NCBI GenBank assembly: GCA_028698335.1
Contig: JAQVDP010000018.1
Span: 23,338 to 87,337 of the forward strand
Direction of reading: 5' to 3'
Length of the DNA stretch: 64,000 nucleotides
Source of the DNA: Nevskiales bacterium
Lineage (GTDB): Bacteria > Pseudomonadota > Gammaproteobacteria > Nevskiales > Nevskiaceae
Part shown: positions 9,308 through 18,499 of the stretch, in pieces
How positions within the stretch are numbered: the stretch's first letter is position 1
Layout: every line of letters begins with the position of its first letter
Notes under the pieces: generated by a model
The model's input: the letters and a program-made list of their open reading frames with translations, nothing else
The model's database searches: none
What the model was told of the DNA's origin: nothing
Program-made: the position numbers and the translations under genes

Positions 9308-10267
9308 ATGACCAAGACCCTCGCGGTGGTGATGGATCCCATCGCCACCATCAAACCGTACAAGGACACGACCCTGGCGCTGATGCTCGCCGCACAGAAG
9401 CGCGGCTGGCAGCTGCGCTATCTGGAGATGCAGGATCTGTGGCTGCGCGACGGCATCGCCTACGGCCGCATGCGGCCGGTCACGGTCTTCGACGACACCA
9501 CGCACTGGTTCGAGCTCGGAGAGGCGCAGGTCCAGCGACTCGGCGAACTCGACGCGGTGCTGATGCGCAAGGATCCGCCGTTCGATCTCGAGTACATCAC
9601 GGCGACGTATGTCCTGCAGCGCGCGGAGGATCAGGGCGCGCTGGTGGTCAACCGCCCGCAGGCACTGCGGGACGCCAATGAAAAGGCCTTCATCAGCTGG
9701 TTCTCGCATTGCTGCGCGCCGACCCTGATCGCGCGCGACGCGCAGACCCTGCGCGCCTTTCACGGCGAACATCACGACGTGATCTACAAACCGCTGGACG
9801 GCATGGGCGGCTCCGGCGTCTTCCGGATCGGCAGCGACGGCATGAATCTCGGCGCGGTCCTCGAGGCACTGACCGACAACGGCCGGCGCCATATCATGGC
9901 GCAGCGCTATATCCCCGAGATCGTCCATGGCGACAAGCGCATCCTGATGGTCGACGGCGAACCGGTCCCCTACGCGCTTGCGCGGATTCCGCAATCCGGC
10001 GAGACCCGCGGCAATCTGGCCGCGGGCGGTCGCGGTGAGCCCCGCCCGCTGAACGAACGCGACCGCTGGATCGCCGCACAGATCGGACCGACCCTGCGGG
10101 AGATGGGGCTGCTGTTCGTCGGCATCGACGTCATCGGCGACTATCTCACCGAGATCAACGTCACCTCGCCGACCTGCGTGCGCGAACTCGACGCCGGTTG
10201 CGGCCTGGACATCGGCGGCGATCTCATCGCCGCGATCGAGCGGCGGCTGGAGCCTGCAGCCGCATGA
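9308..10267 (+). CDS. gshB: Glutathione synthetase
   Basis: A 319-residue ATP-grasp enzyme that adds glycine to gamma-glutamylcysteine. The N-terminus (VVMDPIATIKPYKDTTLALM) is the classic bacterial GshB opening. Other hallmarks are DAVLMRKDPPFD, VVNRPQALRDANEK, YKPLDGMGGSGVFRI (the ATP-grasp glycine loop), and the metal-binding C-terminal FVGIDVIGDYLTEINVTSPT. The start ATG at 9308 fits the family, and the longer open frame overlaps gshA out of context. The stop overlaps the next start (ATGA). In Pseudomonas gshB lies next to pilG; here the pair gshA-gshB occupies that place. Confidence 0.95.
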   Translation: MTKTLAVVMDPIATIKPYKDTTLALMLAAQKRGWQLRYLEMQDLWLRDGIAYGRMRPVTVFDDTTHWFELGEAQVQRLGELDAVLMRKDPPFDLEYITATYVLQRAEDQGALVVNRPQALRDANEKAFISWFSHCCAPTLIARDAQTLRAFHGEHHDVIYKPLDGMGGSGVFRIGSDGMNLGAVLEALTDNGRRHIMAQRYIPEIVHGDKRILMVDGEPVPYALARIPQSGETRGNLAAGGRGEPRPLNERDRWIAAQIGPTLREMGLLFVGIDVIGDYLTEINVTSPTCVRELDAGCGLDIGGDLIAAIERRLEPAAA

Positions 10268-11364
10268 CCGTGTCACCGATTTCGAAGCAGGCCTTCACGA
10301 CGATGTTCTGGCGTCGCCTGATCGTCGGCACCGGCCTGGCGCTGTTCTTCGCGTGGCTGGCGATGCGCCCGCAACCCGGCGCGGACGACCGCCTGGTCAA
10401 GCGCGACTTCCTCGCCATGGGCACGCTGTTCTCGGTGTCGATCTACCGTGATGAGGAGCAGCCCGCGGCCGACGCCGAAGCGCAGATCAGCGCCGTCGAA
10501 CGCATGCTGCACGACTACGAGCACCGCTGGACCGTGGACGGCGACGGCGAGCTGGGCCGGATCAACGCCGCGCTGGCCGCCGGCGAGACGGCCGACGTCC
10601 CCCGGCCGATGCGGACCCTGTTCGAACGGGCGGCACGGATCACCGAACTGAGCCAGGGGCGCTTCGACGTGCGCGTGGGCGCGCTGGTGCGGCTCTGGGG
10701 CTTCGACGACGAAACCCGCTTCCGCACCGCACCGCCCGAAGCCGCCGCGATCGAACGGACCGTCGCCGCGCTCGCCGCCGCGCCGAAGCTCGACGCCCCA
10801 TTCGAACGATACGGCCCGGCCGACGGAGTGCTGCTCGACTTCGGCGCGATCGCCAAGGGCGACGCCACCGATCTGACCGTGCAGCATCTGCGCGAAGCCG
10901 GCTACGGCAATGTGATCGTCAACGCCGGGGGCAACCTGCGGGCCAGCGGCCGCCGCGGCGACCGCGCCTGGCGCATCGGCATCCGCCATCCGCGCCCCGA
11001 CGCGTCTCATCGCCTGCTGGCGACGCTCGATATCCAAGGCGACGAGGCAGTCATCACCAGCGGCGACTACGAGCGCTATTTCGAATACGACGGCCGCCGC
11101 TACCATCACCTGCTCGATCCGCACAGCGGCCAGCCGGCCCGCGGACTGCAGGCCGTCACCGTCGTCGCGGACAACGGCGCGCTTGCCGATGCCGCCAGCA
11201 CCGCCCTGTTCGTCGCCGGCCCCGGACACTGGCGCGAGCAGGCCACCGCGCTCGGACTCGACAAAGTCCTGGTCGTGGAGGATTCGGGTCGCATTGTCGT
11301 CACCGCAGCCCTGTCCGGACGTCTGCAGCTGGCCGACGGAGTCATCGCCGAAACCGTGCCATGA
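10264..11364 (+). CDS. apbE: ApbE-family FAD:protein FMN transferase, membrane anchored
   Basis: Attaches FMN covalently to Ser/Thr of periplasmic redox proteins, such as NqrB/C or RnfG/D subunits, using FAD. The 366-residue product has one N-terminal transmembrane segment (about residues 14-32) with no lipobox cysteine, so it is an anchored periplasmic protein and not the usual ApbE lipoprotein. ApbE motifs are FLAMGTLFSV, LLDFGAIAKGDATD (usually DLGGIAKG), VNAGGNLRASG and HHLLDPHSGQPA. It overlaps gshB by 4 nt and the NusG-II gene by 4 nt. No obvious flavinylated substrate is in the window. Confidence 0.92.
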   Translation: MTVSPISKQAFTTMFWRRLIVGTGLALFFAWLAMRPQPGADDRLVKRDFLAMGTLFSVSIYRDEEQPAADAEAQISAVERMLHDYEHRWTVDGDGELGRINAALAAGETADVPRPMRTLFERAARITELSQGRFDVRVGALVRLWGFDDETRFRTAPPEAAAIERTVAALAAAPKLDAPFERYGPADGVLLDFGAIAKGDATDLTVQHLREAGYGNVIVNAGGNLRASGRRGDRAWRIGIRHPRPDASHRLLATLDIQGDEAVITSGDYERYFEYDGRRYHHLLDPHSGQPARGLQAVTVVADNGALADAASTALFVAGPGHWREQATALGLDKVLVVEDSGRIVVTAALSGRLQLADGVIAETVP

Positions 11365-11723
11365 CGCGCGGGGACGCACTCGCCCTGGCAGTGGCCGCCG
11401 CCATCGTCGGCGCGCTGTACGCGCACCTGTGGCAGCCTTCGGTCGCTGCCAGCCGCTTCGACGTCAGCGTCGGCGGCAAGCCGGTGGGCCACTACTCGAT
11501 GATGGTCGACCGGACCCTGCAGATTCAGGGCCGCATGGGCGTTTCGACGCTGAAGGTCGAAAACGGCCGCGTCCGCTTTCTCGACAGTCCATGCCGCAAC
11601 AAGATCTGCGTCCACAGCGGCTGGCTCGGCCACAGCGGCGACGCCGCCGCCTGCCTGCCCAACCGGGTGAGCATCAGCCTCAGTGGCGATGCCGGCTCGG
11701 GGCTCGACGCGGTCAGCTTCTGA
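11361..11723 (+). CDS. NusG domain II-containing periplasmic/membrane protein
   Basis: A 120-residue protein with an N-terminal hydrophobic helix (residues 5-22) followed by a small beta domain. The cysteine pattern SPCRNKICVHSGW...AACLPN is that of the NusG domain II family found in exported proteins next to ApbE. The biochemical role of this family is not established. It starts in an ATGA overlap with apbE and ends in a TGATG overlap with the next gene, so the three are surely one translational unit. A link to membrane flavin or quinone electron transfer is inference from context. Confidence 0.85.
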   Translation: MTRGDALALAVAAAIVGALYAHLWQPSVAASRFDVSVGGKPVGHYSMMVDRTLQIQGRMGVSTLKVENGRVRFLDSPCRNKICVHSGWLGHSGDAAACLPNRVSISLSGDAGSGLDAVSF

Positions 11724-12262
11724 TGACGCAGACCCAGCTGATCGCCGACCGCGAGGACCGTCTGGTCGCCGGCTTCGCGACACTGGCCATCGTGATCCAC
11801 GTGATCGAGGCCGGATTCCCGTCCCCGATTCCGGGTGTCAAACCCGGCCTCGCCAACGTCATCACCCTGATCGTGCTGCTGCGCCATTCGCTGCGTATGG
11901 CGATCTGGGTGGCCGCGCTGCGCGTCCTGGTGGGCAGCCTGCTCGTCGGCAGCTTCATGACACCGGGCTTCTGGCTCTCCGCCAGCGGCGCGCTGGGCAG
12001 CCTGCTGGCCCTGAGCCTGGGCAGCGGCTGGAACCGGCTGCTGCCATCGTTGCGCCTGTCCGCGGTGGGCCTGTCGGTGCTGTCGGCACTGGCGCACATG
12101 GGCGGGCAGTTCTTCGTCGCCTACGAGGTGTTCGTCCCGCACCCCGGCCTGCTGCGCCTGATGCCGCCGCTGCTGACCGCGGCGCTGGTGTTCGGCGTCG
12201 CCACCGGCCTGGTCGCCGCGGGCATCGTCCGGCGGCTGGGACCGCCCGTCCCCTCCACCTGA
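11723..12262 (+). CDS. Gx transporter family membrane protein (heptaprenyl diphosphate synthase component I-like)
   Basis: A 179-residue polytopic membrane protein with about five hydrophobic segments. It contains the family signature SPIPGVKPGLANVITLIVL near residues 32-50, seen in Gx transporter proteins, some annotated as heptaprenyl diphosphate synthase component I. The transported substrate is unknown. It is the third gene of the apbE / NusG-II / Gx unit, a trio that recurs in bacteria with Rnf-like or extracellular electron transfer systems (established co-occurrence as I recall; the function here is inference). Confidence 0.82.
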   Translation: MTQTQLIADREDRLVAGFATLAIVIHVIEAGFPSPIPGVKPGLANVITLIVLLRHSLRMAIWVAALRVLVGSLLVGSFMTPGFWLSASGALGSLLALSLGSGWNRLLPSLRLSAVGLSVLSALAHMGGQFFVAYEVFVPHPGLLRLMPPLLTAALVFGVATGLVAAGIVRRLGPPVPST

Positions 12263-12352
12263 GCGCATTGCACGGGTTCGGGGCGCCGGAACGCCGCGAT
12301 CACCGGATGACCGGCCTTGTGTGTCCGCAGGTGGACACGGATACTTTGGGCC

Positions 12353-12922
12353 ATGAATGAAAGCAAATCCGACGACACCCTGCGCAACCAGTTTCTCGTC
12401 GCGATGCCCAGCCTCGACGACGAGAACTTCAGCCACACGGTCTCGTTGCTGTGCGAGCACAACGACAGCGGCGCCATCGGGCTGGTCATCAACCGTCCGA
12501 CCGAACTGCGCCTGGGCGACATGATGGACCAGATGGGGCTGTCCCACGACCAGGTCGACGATGACGCGATCGTCTACTGGGGTGGCCCGGTGCAACCGGA
12601 GCGCGGCTTCGTGATCCATACTCCGCCCGGCGGCTGGGAATCGTCGATGGAACTGTCCGAGGATCTCTACGTCACGACGTCCCGCGACATCCTGCGGGCG
12701 ATCGGCCAGGGCGAAGGTCCGCAGCACTACGTGGTCGTGCTCGGCTACGCGGGCTGGGGATCGGGGCAGCTCGAAACCGAGATCCTGCACAACTCCTGGC
12801 TCAACACCCCGCTGGACCGGCAGATCCTGTTCGAAACACCGGCCGGCAACCGCTGGCAGGCCGCCACACGCCTGCTCGGGATCGACGTCTCGCAGATCGC
12901 CGGCGACGCCGGCCATGCCTGA
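12353..12922 (+). CDS. yqgE: YqgE/AlgH family protein (UPF0301)
   Basis: A 189-residue cytosolic protein of unclear molecular function; AlgH mutations affect alginate regulation in Pseudomonas. Family landmarks are NQFLVAMPSLDDENF at the N-terminus, GAIGLVINRPTEL, VYWGGPVQPERGFVIH and VVLGYAGWGSGQLE. The ATG at 12353 is the natural start (MNESKSD...). It is followed by ruvX after a 30-nt gap, the usual gammaproteobacterial pair. Confidence 0.93.
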   Translation: MNESKSDDTLRNQFLVAMPSLDDENFSHTVSLLCEHNDSGAIGLVINRPTELRLGDMMDQMGLSHDQVDDDAIVYWGGPVQPERGFVIHTPPGGWESSMELSEDLYVTTSRDILRAIGQGEGPQHYVVVLGYAGWGSGQLETEILHNSWLNTPLDRQILFETPAGNRWQAATRLLGIDVSQIAGDAGHA

Positions 12923-12952
12923 GCGCCAGCGGCCGGCGGCGGCGTGACGCCG

Positions 12953-13366
12953 ATGCCGGTCTACCTCGCATTCGATTACGGTCTCAAGCGCATCGGCATC
13001 GCCATCGGCGACGATCTGACCGGCAGTGCCCGGCCGTTGCCGGCCGTCACCAGCGGCGATTGGAACGCGATCGCGCGCATCACCGCCGAATGGCGACCGG
13101 CGGCGTTGATCGTCGGCCTGCCGCTCGACGACGACGGCAGCGAACAGGCCATCACCGCCGCGGCCCGCAAGTTCGCACGCGAACTCGGGCAGCGACAGCA
13201 GCTGCCGATCCATCTCGCGGACGAGCGCTTCAGCTCACGGGCTGCGGACGACGAACTGCGTGCCGCCCGCAACAGCGGACGGATGACACGGCGCGTGCGC
13301 AAGGGCGACCGTGACGCCCAGGCCGCACGCGTGATCCTGGAACAATGGCTTGCCGAACACGGATAG
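12953..13366 (+). CDS. ruvX: Putative Holliday junction resolvase YqgF/RuvX
   Basis: An RNase H-fold protein of about 137 residues, implicated in pre-16S rRNA 5' processing and annotated as a Holliday junction resolvase. It shows [16 protein letters not shown] with the first catalytic Asp, [11 protein letters not shown], and LADERFSS with further acidic residues. The ATG at 12953 was preferred because [10 protein letters not shown] matches the family N-terminus; an in-frame GTG at 12944 would add three residues. No clear Shine-Dalgarno sequence decides between them. Confidence 0.92.
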   Translation: MPVYLAFDYGLKRIGIAIGDDLTGSARPLPAVTSGDWNAIARITAEWRPAALIVGLPLDDDGSEQAITAAARKFARELGQRQQLPIHLADERFSSRAADDELRAARNSGRMTRRVRKGDRDAQAARVILEQWLAEHG

Positions 13367-13407
13367 CGCCACCGACACGTTCCGACCGCAGGCGGGCGCT
13401 TTTTTTC
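13364..13407 (+). promoter_or_regulatory. Possible pyrB leader terminator/attenuator
   Basis: AGCGCC at the ruvX stop can pair with GGCGCT about 30 nt downstream, immediately followed by a run of seven or eight T residues (about 13400-13407), 33 nt before pyrB. The stem is short and the loop long, so this may be either a weak terminator of the yqgE-ruvX transcript or part of a pyrimidine-sensing attenuator. pyrR, which sits at this place in Pseudomonas, is absent. Confidence 0.25.
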
Positions 13408-13439
13408 CGGCCCGGTTAAGACCACAATACCGGCCCAGC

Positions 13440-14438
13440 ATGAGCCCAGAACTCCAAATCGATCATCACGGCCGCCTGCGACACCTGCTGACGCTGGAAG
13501 GCCTGAGCCGCGAACTGCTGACCGAGATCCTCGATACGGCGGAGGATCTCGAAAAGGCATTGCGGGGCCCCGAGAAGAACGTGCCGCTGCTGCGCGGCCG
13601 CACGATCATGAATCTGTTCTTCGAACCGAGCACCCGGACCCGCACCACCTTCGAACTCGCCGCCAAGCGCCTGTCCGCGGACGTCCTGAACCTGCAGATG
13701 TCGAGCTCGTCGACCTCCAAGGGCGAAACCCTGTTCGACACGCTCAAGACGCTCGAATCGATGCAGGCGGACATGTTCGTCGTGCGCCACGAAGCCTCCG
13801 GCGCCGCGCACTTCTTCGCACAACACGCCGCCCCCGGCGTCGCGATCCTCAACGCCGGCGACGGCCGTCATGCCCACCCGACCCAGGGCCTGCTCGATCT
13901 GTTCACGATCCGCCGCTACAAGCCCGGCTTCGAGAAACTGCGCGTGGCGATCGTCGGCGACGTGCTGCATTCACGGGTGGCCCGCTCCGACATCCATGGC
14001 CTGCGGACGATGGGCGCGGCGGAGATCCGTGTCGTCGCGCCGCCGACGCTGGTTCCGGCGGGGATCGAGCAGATGGGCGTCACCGTCTGCCACAACATCG
14101 ACGACGGCCTCGACGGCATCGACGTCGTCATCCTGTTGCGCCTGCAGAAGGAACGCATGCTCGGCGCGTTCCTGCCGTCGATGAGCGAATTCCACCGCGA
14201 CTTCGGCCTGACCCGGCAACGCCTCGCGCGCCTGCACCCGGAAGCCATCGTGATGCATCCGGGCCCGATCAATCGCGGCGTCGAGATCGAGGGCGACGTC
14301 GCCTACGGTCCGCAGTCCTTGATCCTGCAGCAGGTCAATCACGGCATCGCGGTGCGCATGGCGGTCATGGCGATGATCCTGGGCCAGACCGATCCGGCCC
14401 CTCGAAGCGGCAAGCGCCGCCTGCGGAGGCGCGCATGA
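13440..14438 (+). CDS. pyrB: Aspartate carbamoyltransferase catalytic chain
   Basis: Carbamoylates aspartate in de novo pyrimidine synthesis. The 332-residue sequence shows the carbamoyl-phosphate loop [33 protein letters not shown] and the C-terminal [12 protein letters not shown] with the catalytic-site Pro-Gly loop. ATG at 13440 gives [16 protein letters not shown], as in Pseudomonas-type (class A) ATCases. It overlaps the downstream pyrC' by 4 nt. In Pseudomonas this PyrB forms a dodecamer with the inactive PyrC' and the same is expected here. Confidence 0.96.
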   Translation: MSPELQIDHHGRLRHLLTLEGLSRELLTEILDTAEDLEKALRGPEKNVPLLRGRTIMNLFFEPSTRTRTTFELAAKRLSADVLNLQMSSSSTSKGETLFDTLKTLESMQADMFVVRHEASGAAHFFAQHAAPGVAILNAGDGRHAHPTQGLLDLFTIRRYKPGFEKLRVAIVGDVLHSRVARSDIHGLRTMGAAEIRVVAPPTLVPAGIEQMGVTVCHNIDDGLDGIDVVILLRLQKERMLGAFLPSMSEFHRDFGLTRQRLARLHPEAIVMHPGPINRGVEIEGDVAYGPQSLILQQVNHGIAVRMAVMAMILGQTDPAPRSGKRRLRRRA

Positions 14439-15799
14439 GCCGTCAGCCCCCGATCAAGGAATGGTCCGCCGGTGCGCACGCACGCAAGCCGTCCCGGCCG
14501 GTTTCGGCCGAACGCTCCAGCATCCTGATCCGCAATGCCCACATCATCGATCCGGCCAGCGGCCTCGACGGCCCGGGAGACATCCTGATCGACCAGAGCG
14601 GGATCGTCGCCGTCGGACGTGTCCCGGCACGCTCGAAAGCCGGGCAGGTCATCGATGCCGACGGCCTGTGGCTGATTCCCGGCATCGTCGACCTCTGCGC
14701 GCGCTTTCGCGAACCCGGGCAGACCCGCAAGGCGACCTTCGCCAGCGAAACCCATGCGGCGCAGGCCTCCGGCATCACCGAAATCCTGCTCCCGCCCGAC
14801 ACCCAGCCGGTGGTCGATTCCCCGGCGATGGCGATCCGCGTCCAGCGCATCGCCGATCAGACCGGCGGCCTCGACGTGCGCCTGATCGGCGCGCTGACCC
14901 GCAATCTGGAAGGCGAGGCCCTGGCCGAGTTGTCGGCCCTGCGCGCGGCCGGTGCCGTCGGCGTCAGCAACGCGCTGGCGCCGGTCCGCGATTCGCTGAT
15001 CGCCAGACGCGCCCTCGACTACGCGCGTGGACTCGGGCTGACCACGCATGTCTTCGCTCAGGACGCGACGCTCGCGGCCGGGGGCTGCGCCCATGAAGGC
15101 CCCGTGGCGACCCGCCTCGGACTGGCGTCGGTTCCGGTAGCAGCCGAGGTCGCCGCCCTGCGCTTCTGGATTTCGCTGGTCGAGGATACCGGCGCCCGCG
15201 TGCACTTCTGCCGCCTGTCGACGGCCCGCGGCGTGGAGCTGATCGAATCGGCCCTCGCCCGCCAGCTGCCGGTCAGTGCGGATGTCGCCGCCCACCAGTT
15301 GTTCCTGACCGACCAGGATGTCGACGGCTTCAATGCCCAGTGCCACGTCCAGCCGCCGCTGCGGACGGCCGGGGATCGGGACGCATTGCGCGACGCGGTC
15401 CGCTCGGGCGTGATCAGCGCGATCTGCTCGGATCACCAGCCGCACGAGATCGACGCCAAGATCAATCCGTTCGCGATGACCGAGCCCGGAGTTTCCGGCC
15501 TCGAAACGCTGTTGCCGCTGGTCCTCGAACTGATCCGCGAAAATCAGGTCCCGCGTCTCGACGCGGTCGCCCGCCTCACGCTGGGACCGGCCGGCATCGC
15601 CGGAACCGGAAGCGGGCGACTGGCGCCCGGCTGCCCGGCGAATCTCGCCTTGATCGACCCGGACTGCGAGTGGACCCTTGACCCGGCCAGACTCCGCAGC
15701 TCCGGACACAATACGCCGTTTGCCGGCAAGCGCTTGCATGGCAAGGTGCTGCGCACGTTCCATCACGGACGTGAAGTCTTCAACGCCGTGGACCCCTGA
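14435..15799 (+). CDS. pyrC': Dihydroorotase-like protein PyrC', probably non-catalytic
   Basis: A 454-residue amidohydrolase-fold protein with dihydroorotase similarity throughout ([31 protein letters not shown]). The zinc-binding HxHxREPG motif is replaced by [10 protein letters not shown]: both histidines are gone. Other ligand positions also look changed ([19 protein letters not shown]). This matches the inactive PyrC' of Pseudomonas, which is needed structurally for ATCase assembly. The start in an ATGA overlap with pyrB leaves a 27-residue extension before the domain. An active dihydroorotase must be encoded elsewhere. Confidence 0.88.
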   Translation: MSRQPPIKEWSAGAHARKPSRPVSAERSSILIRNAHIIDPASGLDGPGDILIDQSGIVAVGRVPARSKAGQVIDADGLWLIPGIVDLCARFREPGQTRKATFASETHAAQASGITEILLPPDTQPVVDSPAMAIRVQRIADQTGGLDVRLIGALTRNLEGEALAELSALRAAGAVGVSNALAPVRDSLIARRALDYARGLGLTTHVFAQDATLAAGGCAHEGPVATRLGLASVPVAAEVAALRFWISLVEDTGARVHFCRLSTARGVELIESALARQLPVSADVAAHQLFLTDQDVDGFNAQCHVQPPLRTAGDRDALRDAVRSGVISAICSDHQPHEIDAKINPFAMTEPGVSGLETLLPLVLELIRENQVPRLDAVARLTLGPAGIAGTGSGRLAPGCPANLALIDPDCEWTLDPARLRSSGHNTPFAGKRLHGKVLRTFHHGREVFNAVDP

Positions 15800-15838
15800 T
15801 TCCGGCCCCCTGCGTCGCCTCCGGCGGCGCCTCGGCGC

Positions 15839-15866
15839 TTGCGGTAAAGTTCGCTCAACTCACAAT
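15839..15866 (+). promoter_or_regulatory. Candidate sigma-70 promoter of pilHJ
   Basis: TTGCGG (15839-15844), a 16-nt spacer and CACAAT (15861-15866) form a plausible promoter in the pyrC'-pilH gap. A hairpin GTCCGC-TCAC-GCGGAC (15881-15896) follows AGGAGG (15873-15878) and precedes the pilH ATG at 15907. Sequence match only. Confidence 0.35.
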
Positions 15867-15906
15867 ATCGACAGGAGGAAGTCCGCTCACGCGGACGGAA
15901 AAGCCT

Positions 15907-16272
15907 ATGGCTAGCATCATGATCGTCGACGACTCTCCAACCGACGTCCAGAAGTTGCGCGCGATGTTGGAAAAGGCCGGACACGCCGTCTCCGAAGCCA
16001 CTTCGGGTCAGGACGCCATCGCGCGCGTGCGCGCCGAGAAGCCGGATGCCGTCATCATGGACGTGGTCATGCCCGGGGTAAACGGGTTCCAGGCCACACG
16101 CACCCTGTCGAAAGATCCCGCGACGGCACACATCCCGGTGATCGTGGTGAGCAGCAAGGACCAGGAAACCGACCGCGTCTGGGCGCTGCGCCAGGGAGCG
16201 AAGGAATATCTGGTCAAGCCGGTCCGGGAGGCCGACCTGCTCGCCAAGATCAATACCGTCCTCGGCATCTGA
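15907..16272 (+). CDS. pilH: PilH, single-domain response regulator
   Basis: A 121-residue receiver domain: IMIVDDSPTDVQKL, the phospho-acceptor in VIMDVVMPGVNGFQATR (about D52), VIVVSSKDQETDRVW and YLVKPV. The motif KDQETD and the VNGFQATR block identify PilH, the second regulator of Pil-Chp, which drives pilus retraction or dampens PilG signalling. It is followed by pilJ after 31 nt and together they form a separate two-gene unit, about 8 kb from pilG-pilI-chpA and on the opposite strand. Confidence 0.93.
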   Translation: MASIMIVDDSPTDVQKLRAMLEKAGHAVSEATSGQDAIARVRAEKPDAVIMDVVMPGVNGFQATRTLSKDPATAHIPVIVVSSKDQETDRVWALRQGAKEYLVKPVREADLLAKINTVLGI

Positions 16273-16303
16273 CGCCGATTCGCTCTGACACCCTGGGGAA
16301 CAC

Positions 16304-18295
16304 ATGGCCGAACAAAACAGGCTGCGCGGCGCACGACGAGAGCTCGCGACACTGATCACCGCGGTGGTGCTGATCGCCATCGCGATGATCGGCTTCTACA
16401 CGATTCAGCGCACCGACGATCGCGACGAGACATGGCTGGAGCTGGCGCGATCGGCGGCGGACGACGTCGGCCAGGTCGCGGATGTCGCCGAGTCGGCGAC
16501 ACGCGGCATCACGCCGGACTTTGCAACGCTGATCGCGCGCGTCGAGGACCTGAGCCTGACCGTCGAGTCCCTGGCCCAGGGCGATGCCCTGGCCGGAATC
16601 GATCCGGCACCGGCACCGGTGCAGCCAGACGTCGCCAAGCTCGCGCAGTCCTGGCAGCGCATGAAGCAACAGGCGCAGGTCGTGCTCGATGGTGAGTCGG
16701 CCTGGCGCCAGGGCGCGGCCGCAGCCGCAGCCATCACCGGCGCCATCCACGCGCGCGGCGAACAGGACGACCTGTTCAAACTCTACGAACAGATCGCGCA
16801 GCGATCCGGTGCGCGTGGCGATGCCGGCACCGCGATCGAACAGCTGGTCCGTCTGGAACGCATCGCCACCGAGGCCCGCGGCCTTCTGGCCCGTGGCCGC
16901 GATGCGCTGGACTCGTCCCAGGCGCTGAACCTGCAGGTCCAGGCCTTCGCCGAGGCCAACGATCGCCTCGTTCGCGACAACGGCCTGCGGGCGCTGGCGA
17001 CCCGCGCCGGCGAGATCTTTGCCGACGTCGCCCGGGCCAACGAACAGATCCAGCAAGGCGCGAAGGCGATCGACAATCTGCAGACCGCCGCCGCGCAGTT
17101 GCCCGGCGCAGCCACCGATGTGATCGCCAACGCCAAGGCGCTCGAACAGCGCCTGCTCGACACCCGCGTCCGGCAGGTCATCCTGCCGATCATCGTCACC
17201 GTCTCGGGCGTGCTCGCGATGATCCTGCTGGTGGTCTTCATCGGCATCCTGGTCCGCAACACCCGCGTTCGCCTCAAGCGCGCCGAGGAACGCGACGCCA
17301 AGCAGCAGCACGCGATTCTGTCGCTGCTCGATGAAATCACCAACCTGGCCGACGGCGATCTGACCGTCGACGTCACCGTGACCGAGGACTTCACCGGCGC
17401 GATCGCCGACTCGATCAACTACACCGTGCAGAACATGCGCAACCTGGTCGGCACGATCAACACGACGTCGGTGGAGATCGCCAGCGCCGCGTCGAACACC
17501 AAGCAGACGGCCATCCGCATGAACGAGGCCTCGGAGCGACAGGCCAAGGAAATCGCGGCGGTCACCAACACCATCGCCTCGACCTCGCAGTCGATGCAGC
17601 AGGTCGCCGCCAGCGCCGAGAAACTCGCGCAGCAGGCACAGCAGTCGGTGCAGGTCGCGCACAATGGCGCCGATACGGTGAACCGCACGATCCAGAGCAT
17701 GACCGCGCTGCGCGAACAGATCCAGGACACGTCCAAGCGCATCAAGCGCCTCGGCGAATCGTCCCAGGAGATCGGCAATATCATCGAGTTCATCAACGAC
17801 ATCGCCGAACAGACCAACACCCTGGCGCTGAATGCATCGATCCAGGCCGCCATGGCGGGCGAAGCCGGTCGCGGCTTCGCCGTGGTCGCCGACGAAGTCC
17901 AGCGTCTGGCCGAACGCGCCGCCAACGCGACCCGCCAGGTCGAAACCCTGGTCAAGACGATTCAGGCCGATACCAACGAGGCGATCATCTCGATGGAACG
18001 CTCCACCCAGAACGTGGTGGGCGGCGCCAAGAGCGCCGAGGAAGCCGGTCAGGCGCTGACCAAGGTCGAAACCTCGTCGCAGGAACTGTCGAACCTGATC
18101 ACCGAGATCTCAACGTCGGCCCGCAACCAGTCCGGCCAGGCGACCAAGATCGCCGGCACCATGCAGGTGATCCGGGACATCGCGGTACAGACCTCCGGCT
18201 CCGCCGGCCAGACCGCACAGGCGGTCGAGGAGCTCAACGTGCTGTCCGAAAAACTGCGCGCATCGGTCGCCGGTTTCACCCTGCCGCAGGGCTGA
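16304..18295 (+). CDS. pilJ: PilJ, methyl-accepting chemoreceptor of the Pil-Chp system
   Basis: A 663-residue receptor with transmembrane helices at about 14-34 and 292-317, a periplasmic sensing region between them, a HAMP-like segment ([17 protein letters not shown]) and a signalling domain. The hairpin tip [20 protein letters not shown] (about 502-521) is the divergent PilJ version of the usual MCP tip. The C-terminal half is alpha-helical coiled coil. It should report surface contact or pilin state to ChpA through PilI. No pilK methyltransferase gene lies next to it. The upstream sequence GGGGAAC gives a reasonable ribosome site. Confidence 0.93.
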   Translation: MAEQNRLRGARRELATLITAVVLIAIAMIGFYTIQRTDDRDETWLELARSAADDVGQVADVAESATRGITPDFATLIARVEDLSLTVESLAQGDALAGIDPAPAPVQPDVAKLAQSWQRMKQQAQVVLDGESAWRQGAAAAAAITGAIHARGEQDDLFKLYEQIAQRSGARGDAGTAIEQLVRLERIATEARGLLARGRDALDSSQALNLQVQAFAEANDRLVRDNGLRALATRAGEIFADVARANEQIQQGAKAIDNLQTAAAQLPGAATDVIANAKALEQRLLDTRVRQVILPIIVTVSGVLAMILLVVFIGILVRNTRVRLKRAEERDAKQQHAILSLLDEITNLADGDLTVDVTVTEDFTGAIADSINYTVQNMRNLVGTINTTSVEIASAASNTKQTAIRMNEASERQAKEIAAVTNTIASTSQSMQQVAASAEKLAQQAQQSVQVAHNGADTVNRTIQSMTALREQIQDTSKRIKRLGESSQEIGNIIEFINDIAEQTNTLALNASIQAAMAGEAGRGFAVVADEVQRLAERAANATRQVETLVKTIQADTNEAIISMERSTQNVVGGAKSAEEAGQALTKVETSSQELSNLITEISTSARNQSGQATKIAGTMQVIRDIAVQTSGSAGQTAQAVEELNVLSEKLRASVAGFTLPQG

Positions 18296-18302
18296 CGCCC
18301 GC

Positions 18303-18337
18303 GGGTGCCGGGCCGGCCGAACGGCGACCCGGCACCC
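18303..18337. repeat. Perfect 10-bp inverted repeat after pilJ
   Basis: GGGTGCCGGG (18303-18312) pairs with CCCGGCACCC (18328-18337) around a 15-nt loop, starting 8 nt after the pilJ stop. It has no T-run, so it is either a 3' stabilising hairpin or a Rho-dependent end. The rest of the 204-nt gap to pckA shows nothing clear apart from GAGG before the pckA start. Confidence 0.5.
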
Positions 18338-18499
18338 GGCGCGAACCCGTGCCCGCGCCCCTGCTCCGCCAGCCGGCGCAGCGGCCGATTCGGCGGCCTC
18401 TGCTTGCCTCGCACGCCCCCCCTCCTTACCATTTGCCCTCCCCGCGCGGCCCAAATCCCCTCGGCTGCGACTGGAATCCCCGCTAATTGAGGTACTTAC

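Noticed and set aside
14339..15766. 475-codon minus-strand frame opposite pyrC'
   Set aside because: Shadow of the conserved pyrBC' pair; no signal or domain.
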